The position numbers and the translations under genes are program-made. Source: a virus. Taken from it: DNA of 64,000 nt. The stretch lies in the IMG/VR virus record IMGVR_UViG_3300047548_000652, positions 92,382 through 156,381 of that record, one strand, 5' to 3'. Position 1 is the first letter of the stretch. Every line of letters begins with the position of its first letter. This document shows positions 1-8,412 of the stretch, in pieces. The notes under the pieces were generated by a model. The model was given only the letters and a program-made list of their open reading frames with translations, made no database searches and had not been told where the DNA came from.

Positions 1-753
1 GTCATCTTTACGAGATATTGTAATATTGAAAGCAAGCAGCAACATAACTGCCAGTGGATCAAATACAAATATCACCAATAGTATCACAAATCTTACTGCT
101 TTGTCAATGACTTCATTGGACGAATCCTCGTAGATAACCTCTGCGACATATTTGAGAGGACCTACTTCTGCTTCTAACTTTTTGACTTCAGCATCACCCT
201 TGATCTTTTCAATACGCATAGGCTTTAGTTCTTCAAGAAGTTTATTCTTTTGATCTACAAGCTCTTGGCGATTCTTCTTTTGTTCTTTAGAAGCAGAAAG
301 AGCAGATGTTCCGCTTTTCTTTTCAATGATCTTATTGATTGAATCGTCAATGACCTTGATTTGCTTATCAATATCAGCAATCTCCTCTTGTTTGAACTTT
401 ATTTGCTCATCAAGAATTGTTTGTCCGCTGGCTGCACCAGTCTCAATAGATACCTGATGTTCAATATGAGCACGAGACAGAAAACCAAAGATGCCCATTG
501 ATGTGATGCCCATAAGGACGACTATCGCTAATAGAAAATATGACTTCACCCTCCATTTGATATATGACCAGTTATGATATAACCAGGATACTGCGACAAG
601 TTTACCTATTTCAAGAATTGATCCCATAATAACAACTGGCCAAAACGCACCAGCAAAGATTGCTGTAAGACCGATGATGCTGTAATAAGCAGCAACACCA
701 GACAATGCCAACCCTGTTATTAGCACAAGGAAGGCTAAAATATTGTGTTTCAT
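1..753 (-). CDS. Membrane protein with central coiled coil (partial, 3' end off the window)
   Basis: The frame is open from an ATG at 753 to the left edge, so the C-terminus is missing. The visible 251 residues begin MKHNILAFLVLITGLALS, a signal-like first hydrophobic segment. A glycine-rich segment (GLTAIFAGAFWPVVIMGS) and a third hydrophobic segment (about residues 72-92) follow. Next comes a long charged coiled coil rich in Lys and Glu (about 105-200), then another hydrophobic segment (about 220-240). This architecture matches a conserved but uncharacterised membrane protein of marine T4-like phages, which is recalled family knowledge, not a search. Its role is unknown; an inner-membrane position is inferred. 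It is the last gene of the minus-strand run here, downstream of the polymerase and its neighbouring nuclease-like gene. A weak late-promoter-like CATAAATA lies 30 bases upstream. Confidence 0.75.
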   Translation of the reverse strand, partial: MKHNILAFLVLITGLALSGVAAYYSIIGLTAIFAGAFWPVVIMGSILEIGKLVAVSWLYHNWSYIKWRVKSYFLLAIVVLMGITSMGIFGFLSRAHIEHQVSIETGAASGQTILDEQIKFKQEEIADIDKQIKVIDDSINKIIEKKSGTSALSASKEQKKNRQELVDQKNKLLEELKPMRIEKIKGDAEVKKLEAEVGPLKYVAEVIYEDSSNEVIDKAVRFVILLVIFVFDPLAVMLLLAFNITISRKDD

Positions 754-782
754 GACACCCTTCTGTTGTATATGTTAGCTTT

Positions 783-790
783 TATTTATG
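783..790 (-). promoter_or_regulatory. Weak late-promoter-like box CATAAATA
   Basis: Reading leftwards, CATAAATA differs by one base from the T4 late box TATAAATA. It stands 30 bases before the ATG at 753, the same spacing as the good late promoters in this window. It overlaps the end of the preceding gene, so chance is possible. Confidence 0.35.
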
Positions 791-1535
791 TGAAAAAGTC
801 GTCTAATGATTGTGTGTTATTTTGTTCTACTAATCGCAGCATTTTGTTTCTTTTTCTTGATTCAAAACATTTTTTTACAGTTTCTGGATTCTTCATTCCA
901 TTATTAGCAGATAATTTTGCTCTTGCTTCTGGATTATTTTCGAAATATTGTTTTACTGATTTTGATACTTTCGCTCTTGATTCTGGGTTTTTCGAAGGAT
1001 GTTTATTTGGATTATCCTTATAATATTGTTTCATTGATTTCGATATATTTGCTCTTGCTTCTGGATTATCCTTATAATATTGTTTTATTGATTTTGATGT
1101 GTTTGCTCTTGCTTCTGGATTATCCTTATAATATTGTTTTACTGATTTTGATTTGTTTGCTCTTATTTCAGGTCTTTTCATAGGATTATTTTCACCAGTT
1201 ATGAAGAAAGGATGAACCATTTTTCCGGCAGTAGCATTTAGACAAGACCCTTTCCTATCTTTACCATACAATCCGTGTTTTTGCCAGCCTTCTTTTATAA
1301 GTTCAGGTTCTTCGTCTCTAAATGTCTCAAAGAACTCATCATACACACCATACTTCAATATCTCTTTTGTCTTCACATATGATTCATCTTTCCATAGGTC
1401 AGCATAGGTTGTTGGGCTTCCCATATAAGAATCTTCTTCCGGTAAACAATAGCAAGACCTAATACCAAAGTAATATAGTGGTCTTTGTCTCTTTTTCTTC
1501 AAAGTAATTTTGTAGAGATACACATATTTTGACAT
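786..1535 (-). CDS. Putative homing endonuclease-like protein with NUMOD3-like repeats and clamp-binding-like tail
   Basis: This 249-residue protein starts at an ATG that shares one base with the stop of the DNA polymerase gene (TAATG). The N-terminal part (YYFGIRSC, then YMGSP) is reminiscent of the GIY-YIG-like fronts of phage free-standing endonucleases, but I cannot assign catalytic residues. From about residue 115 (GENNPMKRPE) it becomes a run of 18-residue units of the form ARANTSKSIKQYYKDNPE, which look like NUMOD3-type DNA-binding repeats. The last residues, SLDDFFT, match the type of tail that ends the polymerase (SLEDFFS) and gp55 (NLEAFFEK); in T4 such tails bind the sliding clamp. 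The position directly after gene 43 fits a mobile endonuclease. Function is inferred. Confidence 0.6.
   Translation of the reverse strand: MSKYVYLYKITLKKKRQRPLYYFGIRSCYCLPEEDSYMGSPTTYADLWKDESYVKTKEILKYGVYDEFFETFRDEEPELIKEGWQKHGLYGKDRKGSCLNATAGKMVHPFFITGENNPMKRPEIRANKSKSVKQYYKDNPEARANTSKSIKQYYKDNPEARANISKSMKQYYKDNPNKHPSKNPESRAKVSKSVKQYFENNPEARAKLSANNGMKNPETVKKCFESRKRNKMLRLVEQNNTQSLDDFFT
1009..1170 (-). repeat. 54-bp tandem repeats (three close copies)
   Basis: The unit recurs with an exact 54-bp period starting at 1009, 1063 and 1117, with a more diverged copy to the left. Each unit encodes 18 residues of the NUMOD3-like array in the gene at 786-1535. The low divergence between copies suggests recent expansion. 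Confidence 0.85.
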
Positions 1536-4084
1536 TACGAAAAGAAATCCTCCAGACTTGCTACTTTCTCAGTCTTCCAACCAATGCAATCAAGAATGAT
1601 TTTTAGTGGTTCAAGAAAACTCTTTTCAAACTGTGTATTATAGTCGATATACTTCTTTATGTCAAGGTCTTCTGGTATTGCCTGCGGAAATGATATCACA
1701 TTGCTTCTAATCGTGTTTGGCTCTTTTAGATAGATGAACTTGATCTTATCGGCATCCTTGATTAATGGATATTTCTTGGTTAGTTTCTTGGATTTGATGA
1801 GGTTATTATAAACAATAGACCCCCGAACATGAATAGGTGTACCCTTGGCATATGATCCAGTTTTATTGTCAGTATATGTATCAATACCGTTCACACCACG
1901 AGGAAACGCAATCTGGTCTTCTGGTAGATTAGTAAACTCTTTCCTAAAGGACTCAATGAACTCAATCATTTCATCTTCTGTCTTGGATAGCATAAAATCA
2001 ACAGAAGCAAGCAACTTTTCACGACAGGCTGAAGGTGTGGAACTTTTGATCATTTCAAGTCCCATAATCTTTACCTTGGGCTTTGTATATTCCACACCTT
2101 CGTTGTTGTATACATTTAGAATGTATCGTTTCTTTGCCGTCCAAATTCCTTTGTCCGCCAAGGCTTCTCGCTTCATAATCATCTTCTGTGCTAACGCATT
2201 AGTATATTCAGCAAGCTCATTATAAGACTTGTCAATATACGGCTGAATCTTATTTTCACAGACCTTATCCAAGAATGCGATAGTTTGTTTTGTTCCAGAA
2301 GACGGATTTGATGTAAGTACAGTTTTGCACACCAAGTCATCAAGAGATAGGTAAATTGAGTCAGTATCTGAGGCAATTACATAGTCCTTGTTAGATGATC
2401 CTAACACTCTATTTAGATAATCATTTAGTTTCTTTTCAATCCACCGAATAGCCAACTGACCAGATGTGGTAATGGCTGATGCCTGACGAACATCAAAGAA
2501 CCTGAAATATTGATTTCCCAAAGCACCATAGGCTGAGTTTAGACAAACTTTCTTAGCCAACTGGAGATTGTTGAAACGAGCGATTCTCTTTTCAATCTCG
2601 ATTCTCTTTTCTTTATCAGTTTCTTTTTCAAGTTCCTTCTTTGCTTCAATCGCTTTTTCTTTATACTTCGATCTGTCATTATACATAGTCTCCATAATAT
2701 GGGCAAGAAATCCCTGACCATCCACCTTGAACAACTGTCCATTTGGTGTGAGAGTAACACCAAGTTCTTTCAGGGCTCTTGTATCAACTTCTTTGTTGAG
2801 CATAGAATCAATGCTAATATTCTGCGAAATGATTTTACGCATTTCATTTGTGTAGTTTTCAGGCTCAATAAACTTGTCTGGACTAATATTGAACTGCATA
2901 ATCAAATGTGGATAAAGCGAGTTCAAGTCAAAGCTTGCCACCCAATTATGTAATCCAACCATAGGGTCTTTGACATATGCACCAACATATGCTTCATCCT
3001 TATCGTGTGATGTGATAGGAGGTAGAACCTTATGGTCTTTTCTTAGTTCATTGAAAATGATATTATCCCACATACGAACCTGGGCGAACACATCATCATA
3101 GTTTGATTTGCTGTCATATGCCAGAGTAAGAGCAAGGTCGATAAGCTTTAGTTTGTCGTCCAGCTTATCAACAAGCTCAACGTCACGAATATTATACTCA
3201 ATAAACTTTTGAAAATCTTCTTTGTATAGATTGTGCAGGTTACCGTATTCAGCATAGGATAACTTACGCTCACCAAGTTCTTCGTGGCAGATATGGTCTA
3301 ACTTATATGACTCTTGTGGTTTGAGAACAAATTTCTTATAGAGTTCAATATAATCCAGTGTACCAATACCCAGGAGAGAGTACGCAATCTGTTCCTTGCC
3401 CATAATATATGTGGTACGGTTTGTAACCTTATGCCAGGGAGAAAGTCTGTTCGCCTGTGTTTCACCAAGTATCTTTGTGATACGATTGATAAGATATGGA
3501 ATATCGAAGAACTTGATGTTCCATCCAGTTACAATATCTGGATAGTTCAAAGTCCAACGATCTAGGAATCTTTTGATGAGATCAATCTCGTCACTACATC
3601 TAACATATGTAACATCAGCACGATTATTAACAAACTCACCGCAGCCATATACAAAAATACCATCATGCATCCGGCAAGTAATAGCAGTAATAGATTCATT
3701 AGCCAATCCCGGATCAGGGAAGCCGTTTTCACTACCCACTTCGATATCGATGTTAGCAACATGTATTAAATTCTTATCCCAGTCTACATACGCATCTGCG
3801 TATAAATCAGAAATATACGCATACTCGTATTTTTGGTTTCCATAGACTTTGAAGTTGTCTACGTCCTTGTATTTATTGATAAAATCACGACAATCCCTGA
3901 TTGTCCCAGGCTTGATGCTGGACATATACTCACCAGAGATTGTCGTGTACTTTGTTGGTGTGTTAGTTCGTAGAAAAAAAGTTGGATGATAGTCCAACTT
4001 CTTCATTACTTTTCTACCGTTCTCAACCCCTCTATACAATATTTTAGAACCGTAGACTTGTACGTTAGTATAGAAGGATTGCAT
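1535..4084 (-). CDS. 43: Family B DNA polymerase (T4 gp43)
   Basis: This is the replicative DNA polymerase with 3'-5' proofreading. The 849-residue length is typical of marine T4-like phages and a little shorter than T4 gp43. Exonuclease motifs are visible: Exo I DIE (about 113-115), Exo II NIKFFD (about 189-194) and Exo III YNIRDVEL (about 297-304). Polymerase motif A is DLNSLYPH (386-393), motif B is KKVCLNSAYG (about 530) and motif C is SDTDS (about 595). The family usually has SLYPS in motif A, so His is a small variation. The C-terminal SLEDFFS is a sliding-clamp binding tail. In T4, gene 43 follows regA; here an 18-kb accessory block containing the sugar island separates them. One base overlaps the next gene downstream. 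Confidence 0.98.
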   Translation of the reverse strand: MQSFYTNVQVYGSKILYRGVENGRKVMKKLDYHPTFFLRTNTPTKYTTISGEYMSSIKPGTIRDCRDFINKYKDVDNFKVYGNQKYEYAYISDLYADAYVDWDKNLIHVANIDIEVGSENGFPDPGLANESITAITCRMHDGIFVYGCGEFVNNRADVTYVRCSDEIDLIKRFLDRWTLNYPDIVTGWNIKFFDIPYLINRITKILGETQANRLSPWHKVTNRTTYIMGKEQIAYSLLGIGTLDYIELYKKFVLKPQESYKLDHICHEELGERKLSYAEYGNLHNLYKEDFQKFIEYNIRDVELVDKLDDKLKLIDLALTLAYDSKSNYDDVFAQVRMWDNIIFNELRKDHKVLPPITSHDKDEAYVGAYVKDPMVGLHNWVASFDLNSLYPHLIMQFNISPDKFIEPENYTNEMRKIISQNISIDSMLNKEVDTRALKELGVTLTPNGQLFKVDGQGFLAHIMETMYNDRSKYKEKAIEAKKELEKETDKEKRIEIEKRIARFNNLQLAKKVCLNSAYGALGNQYFRFFDVRQASAITTSGQLAIRWIEKKLNDYLNRVLGSSNKDYVIASDTDSIYLSLDDLVCKTVLTSNPSSGTKQTIAFLDKVCENKIQPYIDKSYNELAEYTNALAQKMIMKREALADKGIWTAKKRYILNVYNNEGVEYTKPKVKIMGLEMIKSSTPSACREKLLASVDFMLSKTEDEMIEFIESFRKEFTNLPEDQIAFPRGVNGIDTYTDNKTGSYAKGTPIHVRGSIVYNNLIKSKKLTKKYPLIKDADKIKFIYLKEPNTIRSNVISFPQAIPEDLDIKKYIDYNTQFEKSFLEPLKIILDCIGWKTEKVASLEDFFS

Positions 4085-4104
4085 TTTTCACCTTTTTGTA
4101 AAGA

Positions 4105-4416
4105 TTAGTCTGGCATCATAATCTTGGATGATGGCATTACAATACCACCAAAAATTGAGTTATACTGGTTGATAAACTCTTGAATAGGCTTCATTATAAG
4201 CAAAATATGATCTTTATCAAGGGTAAACTCTTTCTCATCAGAGAACTCAGCCCAAGGAGCAAGACCTACTGTTGGAGTCTTTGGATCAGCCTTACTAGGA
4301 ACAATGGCAATCCTAACCGGATTCTTAATCTTTAAGAAATTGCCACCATCCATAGTAACTTCAGTCAAAATTTCTTCAGTGTTTATTAACTTCAATAATC
4401 TAATGTCTAGTGCCAT
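4105..4416 (-). CDS. Small Sm-like conserved phage protein
   Basis: This 103-residue protein reads IRLLKLINTEEILTEV, then KNPVRIAIVPS, LAPWAEFSDEKEF and a C-terminal FINQYNSIFGG. The same order of blocks (an IRL..EDVL..E start, INPLKVVY, a Trp-containing F-P segment, then a PS..M.DYY-like end) is found in the 156-residue protein at 37771-38241, so the two look like distant paralogues. The beta-rich pattern suggests an Sm/LSm-like fold and possible RNA binding, but this is inference. It lies 20 bases upstream of DNA polymerase and is probably co-transcribed with it. Confidence 0.6.
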   Translation of the reverse strand: MALDIRLLKLINTEEILTEVTMDGGNFLKIKNPVRIAIVPSKADPKTPTVGLAPWAEFSDEKEFTLDKDHILLIMKPIQEFINQYNSIFGGIVMPSSKIMMPD

Positions 4417-4419
4417 ATA

Positions 4420-4626
4420 TTATACCTCTTCCATAACAAAGTCATATACACCAATAGTCATCCACTTTTCAGGAATCAGAGTCACCTTTGATCCTGATTC
4501 ATTCTGGTAGGTGTATGCATTTTCTCTATCCATAATCTTCACAATCTTCTCCCAGCGGCCATCAAATGCACGCTGGACCAATTGTGTTTCAAGGATTTCA
4601 CTTACAAGCATCCAATTTTCCTCCAA
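4420..4626 (-). CDS. Small hypothetical protein
   Basis: This 68-residue acidic protein starts MEENWMLVSE and contains three Trp and an alternating strand-like pattern (SGSKVTLIPEKWMTIGVYDF). I do not recognise a family. Its start overlaps the end of the upstream gene by 29 bases and it ends three bases before the next gene, consistent with a packed operon of small genes leading into gene 43. Confidence 0.55.
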   Translation of the reverse strand: MEENWMLVSEILETQLVQRAFDGRWEKIVKIMDRENAYTYQNESGSKVTLIPEKWMTIGVYDFVMEEV

Positions 4627-4798
4627 TAAAGGCTTTCACTTCTTCATATTCATTACTAACATCCTGAACAGAACCATTGTTAAACCTTATGGTAAGGCTA
4701 CCAGGATTGTTTACTGATTGTGATATGCTAGTAATATGGTACTTATTGATTAGTATATACGATCCATCCACCCTTGTCAACTCAACAAAGTTGCTCAT
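4598..4798 (-). CDS. FlbD-like small protein
   Basis: Starting at the ATG at 4798 (66 residues), the protein begins MSNFVELTRVDGSYILINKY. An ITSI..S..NPGSLTIRFNNGS stretch and a helical VSNEYEEVKAFI end follow. This is the pattern of the FlbD/YlzI small-protein family, which has an LTR..G....N...I start and an acidic helix end. In phages the role is unknown. An in-frame GTG at 4804 is possible, but it overlaps the stop of the upstream small gene, and the ATG fits the spacing of the AAGAAG purine run better. Confidence 0.6.
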   Translation of the reverse strand: MSNFVELTRVDGSYILINKYHITSISQSVNNPGSLTIRFNNGSVQDVSNEYEEVKAFIGGKLDACK

Positions 4799-4800
4799 GT

Positions 4801-4971
4801 TCACTTCTTTTTCCTTGGTGCTGCTGGTTTCTTTGTGGTTGATTGCTTCTTAACAAACTCAGGAACAATTGTCTGTTCTTCAGTTGGCTTGACTTCAATA
4901 TTCTCAACGGCTTCCTTTGCCTTTATCAGCCCTACTCCAATATAGTCCTTTACCTTATCCCAAAACGACAT
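4801..4971 (-). CDS. Small hypothetical protein with lysine-rich tail
   Basis: This 56-residue frame was found by reading the gap. It starts MSFWDKVKDYIGVGLIKAKE, passes through an acidic linker and ends in a basic tail (KKPAAPRKKK). It overlaps the end of the upstream glycosyltransferase-like gene by 17 bases, and its TGA abuts the start of the FlbD-like gene. The tight fit between two genes and the ordered composition support it as real. Function is unknown; the basic tail could bind nucleic acid. Confidence 0.55.
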   Translation of the reverse strand: MSFWDKVKDYIGVGLIKAKEAVENIEVKPTEEQTIVPEFVKKQSTTKKPAAPRKKK

Positions 4972-5839
4972 TTACTTTCTCCTTTATCTCTTTATATAAT
5001 TGTTGCTCACCCGAATATGTGATAAACTTATAATCACACTTTGTAGGTATATTGTATATATGGCAATCCTGTGGATTAGCACCAAAACAAATCATTTTTT
5101 TATTTGGGTCATTCACATTATCATCAATTAGACTAAACACAAAAGGTCCTGAACTTTTTCCAATAATCACATCACAAAATTTAGAAAGATATGCAATCTC
5201 ATTTAGATCAAAATCTTTCCTTTGATTTATATTATCTGTGAAGAATACATTTTGATTGTTAGAAATAAACTTATGTGTTGCAATAAAAATAACATTTGGA
5301 TTTTCATCAGCCATATGATTTATCATATCGGCCATGTTACCATTATACTGACATTGACCAGAAAGGCCAGGACCATTACTCAGTAGAACCTTCTTTTTAT
5401 CTTTATGAGTTTCTAAGAATGTGTCTTGTAATGAATGATCTAATTTATCAAAGTTGATTGTTAGTTTGTATTCATCAATATCCTTGATTTTTAGATTTGT
5501 TCCAAGATCATTATTCAAAGACTTATAGATTAGATCATACATCTTGTGCATAAAAAGAAGATTACATGCAGCTTCCTTTTCAAAGAAACTGAAATATGAT
5601 CCTACCCAAGTATTGATAAAAACTGCTGTATTGGTTGCGGCCAACTTACCATTTTGACCTAGAGGGAAGTTATTCCCAAATGATAATGGCTCACAATCAA
5701 TATCAAAAAGCACCTTTGGGCTATTGAAATGTGCATAGAAATACTTACCCTCTAGTTGGGACATAATGTCTTTTATAAAGGGTTTACTGAGAAACACATC
5801 ACCATTATGATAATGATTGAAGAATATAATATCCTTCAC
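4955..5839 (-). CDS. Glycosyltransferase-like protein (possible GT-B / heptosyltransferase-like)
   Basis: This 294-residue protein opens with FFNHYHNGDVFLSKPFI, the G-D turn seen in GT9/ADP-heptose-type transferases. A central strand and nucleotide-binding-like stretch (KKKVLLSNGPGLSG) follows. Near the C-terminus, DVIIGKSSGPFVFSL sits where GT9 enzymes carry their sugar-nucleotide loop. I infer a GT-B fold acting on a nucleotide sugar; donor and acceptor are unknown. It is the last gene of the sugar island and overlaps its upstream neighbour by four bases, so translation is probably coupled. Confidence 0.55.
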   Translation of the reverse strand: MKDIIFFNHYHNGDVFLSKPFIKDIMSQLEGKYFYAHFNSPKVLFDIDCEPLSFGNNFPLGQNGKLAATNTAVFINTWVGSYFSFFEKEAACNLLFMHKMYDLIYKSLNNDLGTNLKIKDIDEYKLTINFDKLDHSLQDTFLETHKDKKKVLLSNGPGLSGQCQYNGNMADMINHMADENPNVIFIATHKFISNNQNVFFTDNINQRKDFDLNEIAYLSKFCDVIIGKSSGPFVFSLIDDNVNDPNKKMICFGANPQDCHIYNIPTKCDYKFITYSGEQQLYKEIKEKVNVVLG

Positions 5840-6183
5840 TGCTGAACACCCCTATAAATCTTTACTGAGTCTTCACGCAACGATCTACCCTTTGCAATAG
5901 AGTCATCAACAAGTAGATTGATTGCCTGTACAAGATTTGGCCGCTTCACCTTGAAGCAAATATCCAGCTTTCGCTTGATGTCTGCAACCTCACTGTCTGA
6001 CTTGGCTTCCTGAATGATATCTTCTAACATCCAGGTTCGAATGTGGAGAATGACAAGCTTTTCAATAATCTCTCCCAAGTTATCCGTCTTCACATATTCA
6101 ATCTCATTTGGGAGGTCTTGTTGAGATAAAATCTCATTTACCTTGTCTTTGATCAAGAAGTCAATCATTTCAGCAAAATCCAT
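5836..6183 (-). CDS. DUF4254-like helical protein
   Basis: This 115-residue all-helical protein has the block LHIRTWMLEDIIQEAKSD, then IKRKLDICFKVKRPNLV and INLLVDD. That corresponds to the DUF4254 pattern (L-H...W-x-ED, a K-R-x-I/L-D segment, N-Q..R, then an acidic end). DUF4254 members often lie beside glycosyltransferases in bacterial polysaccharide loci, and this one does too. The biochemical role is unknown. It is packed between the ColD-like enzyme and the GT-B-like gene with a one-base gap and a four-base overlap. Confidence 0.6.
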   Translation of the reverse strand: MDFAEMIDFLIKDKVNEILSQQDLPNEIEYVKTDNLGEIIEKLVILHIRTWMLEDIIQEAKSDSEVADIKRKLDICFKVKRPNLVQAINLLVDDSIAKGRSLREDSVKIYRGVQQ

Positions 6184-6184
6184 T

Positions 6185-7348
6185 TTATAGTTCTCCTATA
6201 ATCTTATCTAATAGTTTTATATCGCTTTCTGTCACAAACTGATTATTCCCCACATATATGCCATTGCTATGAATGATATCAGCATTTGGAAACTGTGTTA
6301 GGTCAGTTACAAAATCTTTCAAGTATGGTTGCTTCAATAGATTTCCTGCAACGATAGGTCTATATTCAATATTATTCTCATTTAGCTTATTTGTCAATAT
6401 CTTTTTTGTGTCCTGGTTGCGACAAATAATAGGGAAACAGAAACTACTGTTGTTTGGGTGGTAATAGACTGGATATATTTTATCTGTATGTTTTGTCATG
6501 GCCAGATAAAATTCCATGTATCTTTTTCTTCTATTGTTGATAAATCCATCCAGTTTTTGAATTTGAGATAAACCAAGAACAGCAGCAATTTCTGTATTTC
6601 TAAAGTTATATCCATCTGTTACGAACAAGAAAGATGGTTCAATACCAGGGTTTTCTTTTTGAATGTCCTCAAAGTTATTAGAAAATCTGGACAAACCGTG
6701 TGATCTTTTCATCAACATCAAATCATACAACTTATCATTGTCGGTACAAACCATACCGCCTTCAATAGTTGACATGTGATGTCCAAAGTAGAAACTAAAG
6801 GTAGCACCTTGTGAGTTTGCTCCTACTCTATAACCATCCAAAGTTCTGGCACCATGAGATTCACATACATCATCCAAGAAGATAGCCTTTGGGAATATCT
6901 TCTTATATAGGCTTATATTAGCAGGAATGCCTAAAAGATGTGTGGTAAATACTATCTTGATATCAGGATGTTCTTCTGCAATCCTCTCCATATGATCAGC
7001 ATCAAAACTAAAATGTTTGAGACTTACATCACAGAATATTGGTGTGAATCCCAACTGAAATACAGGATTGATATTTGTAACCCAAGTACAGGCCGGAACA
7101 AGAACCTTATCACCATCCTTTAGTGAATAAAGTTCCTTGATAGCAGCCAATAAAAGAAAGTTGGCAGAGCTTCCAGAAGTCACAAAGACGGCATGTTTAC
7201 ACCCAAGCCAATAAGACCAAGCTTTCTCAAACTCCTCAACCTTTGGTCCTTGAGTAAACTTATTAGATTTCAAAACAAACTTGGCCAAGTTCCATCTGTC
7301 ACAGAAGGTTAGTGTATCCTTCATCAAAGGCCATTTATACTCTTTCAT
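6185..7348 (-). CDS. PLP enzyme of the DegT/StrS family, ColD-like sugar 3-dehydratase
   Basis: This 387-residue fold-type I PLP enzyme contains FTQGPKVEEFEKAW, the phosphate-binding SGSSANFLLL and the Asp block FLDDVCESHGA. The position normally held by the Schiff-base lysine reads FYFGHHMSTIEGGM. A His in place of Lys is the hallmark of ColD (GDP-4-keto-6-deoxy-D-mannose 3-dehydratase) and RfbH-type dehydratases, so an ordinary aminotransferase such as perosamine synthase is unlikely. With GMD and an Fcl/ColC-like enzyme next door, the expected product route is towards GDP-colitose. This is inferred from motif and neighbours. It overlaps the upstream epimerase gene by 14 bases. Confidence 0.8.
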   Translation of the reverse strand: MKEYKWPLMKDTLTFCDRWNLAKFVLKSNKFTQGPKVEEFEKAWSYWLGCKHAVFVTSGSSANFLLLAAIKELYSLKDGDKVLVPACTWVTNINPVFQLGFTPIFCDVSLKHFSFDADHMERIAEEHPDIKIVFTTHLLGIPANISLYKKIFPKAIFLDDVCESHGARTLDGYRVGANSQGATFSFYFGHHMSTIEGGMVCTDNDKLYDLMLMKRSHGLSRFSNNFEDIQKENPGIEPSFLFVTDGYNFRNTEIAAVLGLSQIQKLDGFINNRRKRYMEFYLAMTKHTDKIYPVYYHPNNSSFCFPIICRNQDTKKILTNKLNENNIEYRPIVAGNLLKQPYLKDFVTDLTQFPNADIIHSNGIYVGNNQFVTESDIKLLDKIIGEL

Positions 7349-8279
7349 ATGTATTCCTATTCTCTAAAAACCAATCAATTGTTGTCTTCAGGCCATCTTC
7401 AAGTGATGTCTTGGCTTTCCAACCCATAGCATCAAGCTTTGATGTGTCCAGTGCTCTGCGTGGAGTTCCATTAGGCTTTGATGTGTCCCAGACAATATTT
7501 CCTGTATAACCAACCAAACCAGCAATCATTTCAGCGAGTTCTTTGATTGAGATTTCTCTATTTGGACCAATGTTGATGATTTCTGGATCATCATATTTTT
7601 CCATGAGGAAGATGCTGGCATCAGCCATATCATCAGCATATAGAAACTCTCTGGTTGGTGTGCCGTCACCGAAGCAAATGACCTCAGGATCGTTATTCTC
7701 TTTTGCAGCAATGAAACGATTGATAAAGCTTGGAATGACATGGCATTGATTGACCCGGAAGTTATCATTGATACCATAAAGATTGTTGGGCATCACAGAT
7801 ACAGTCTTTAGCCCATACTGTTCTGTGTACTTCTTACACATAATGTAACCAGCAATCTTGGCAATGGAATAACTGATATTAGTTTCTTCCAACGGACCAG
7901 TCATCAAATATTCTTCCTTGATAGGAACAGGAGCAAGCTTGGGATAGATACAGGCTGAACCTAAGAACAAAAGTTTTCTTGCACCTTTGATTAGTGATGC
8001 ATCAATAATATTAGTCTGTATTAGTAGATTTTCACGAATGAAATCTGCTGGATTAGATTTGTTATAACCGATACCACCAACCTTGGCAGCGGCCAAGAAG
8101 ACATACTTGGGTTTATGATAGTCAAAGAAGTCATACACACGATCCTGATCTGTCAAATCAAGATACTTATGATCCATCGTGATAATGTTATCATAACCCT
8201 TTTGTTTTAGCTGCCTGACAAGTGCGGACCCAACCAAGCCTCTATGTCCTGCCACATATATTTTATCATTACTTTTCAT
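7335..8279 (-). CDS. GDP-L-fucose synthase / GDP-colitose synthase-like epimerase-reductase
   Basis: This is a short-chain NAD(P)-dependent epimerase/reductase of 314 residues from the ATG at 8279, which has GAGG six bases upstream. Visible are AGHRGLVGSAL (cofactor loop), LGSACIYP (catalytic Ser and Cys), YSIAK (Tyr and Lys), CHVIPSFINRF (the His of Fcl) and GDGTPTREFLYADDMA, the GDP-fucose synthase signature. Fcl converts GDP-4-keto-6-deoxymannose to GDP-L-fucose. The homologous ColC acts after ColD to give GDP-L-colitose. The adjacent ColD-like gene favours the second reading, but sequence alone does not separate the two. Confidence 0.88.
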   Translation of the reverse strand: MKSNDKIYVAGHRGLVGSALVRQLKQKGYDNIITMDHKYLDLTDQDRVYDFFDYHKPKYVFLAAAKVGGIGYNKSNPADFIRENLLIQTNIIDASLIKGARKLLFLGSACIYPKLAPVPIKEEYLMTGPLEETNISYSIAKIAGYIMCKKYTEQYGLKTVSVMPNNLYGINDNFRVNQCHVIPSFINRFIAAKENNDPEVICFGDGTPTREFLYADDMADASIFLMEKYDDPEIINIGPNREISIKELAEMIAGLVGYTGNIVWDTSKPNGTPRRALDTSKLDAMGWKAKTSLEDGLKTTIDWFLENRNTYERV

Positions 8280-8412
8280 CAAGGGCCTCATTCAAAAACT
8301 TTTGTATTTCCTGTAACTGCTTTCTATAATAATCTTGAACATAACCATCATTATATCCACTTTTCATTTCTGTGATCATTTTTCTAATCTCATATTCAAC
8401 ACTATTGTCCAT
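8269..8412 (-). CDS. Small hypothetical protein (47 residues)
   Basis: The frame starting at the ATG at 8412 encodes a helical, charged peptide, [20 protein letters not shown] onwards, ending in LNEALDEK. It overlaps the end of the GMD gene by 11 bases and the start of the epimerase gene by 11. A longer frame reaching back inside GMD is not credible, because that part would be pure out-of-frame reading. Function is unknown; it may serve translational coupling between the two sugar genes. Confidence 0.5.
   Translation of the reverse strand: MDNSVEYEIRKMITEMKSGYNDGYVQDYYRKQLQEIQKFLNEALDEK

Noticed and set aside
745-1183. Plus-strand frames in the 745-1183 region
   Set aside because: They are readings opposite the 54-bp repeats of the nuclease-like gene, rich in Leu and Tyr, with no ribosome site and no family resemblance.
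6185-7348. Perosamine synthase or other sugar aminotransferase
   Set aside because: The Schiff-base Lys position is His (GHHMSTIEGG), which fits 3-dehydratases such as ColD and not aminotransferases.
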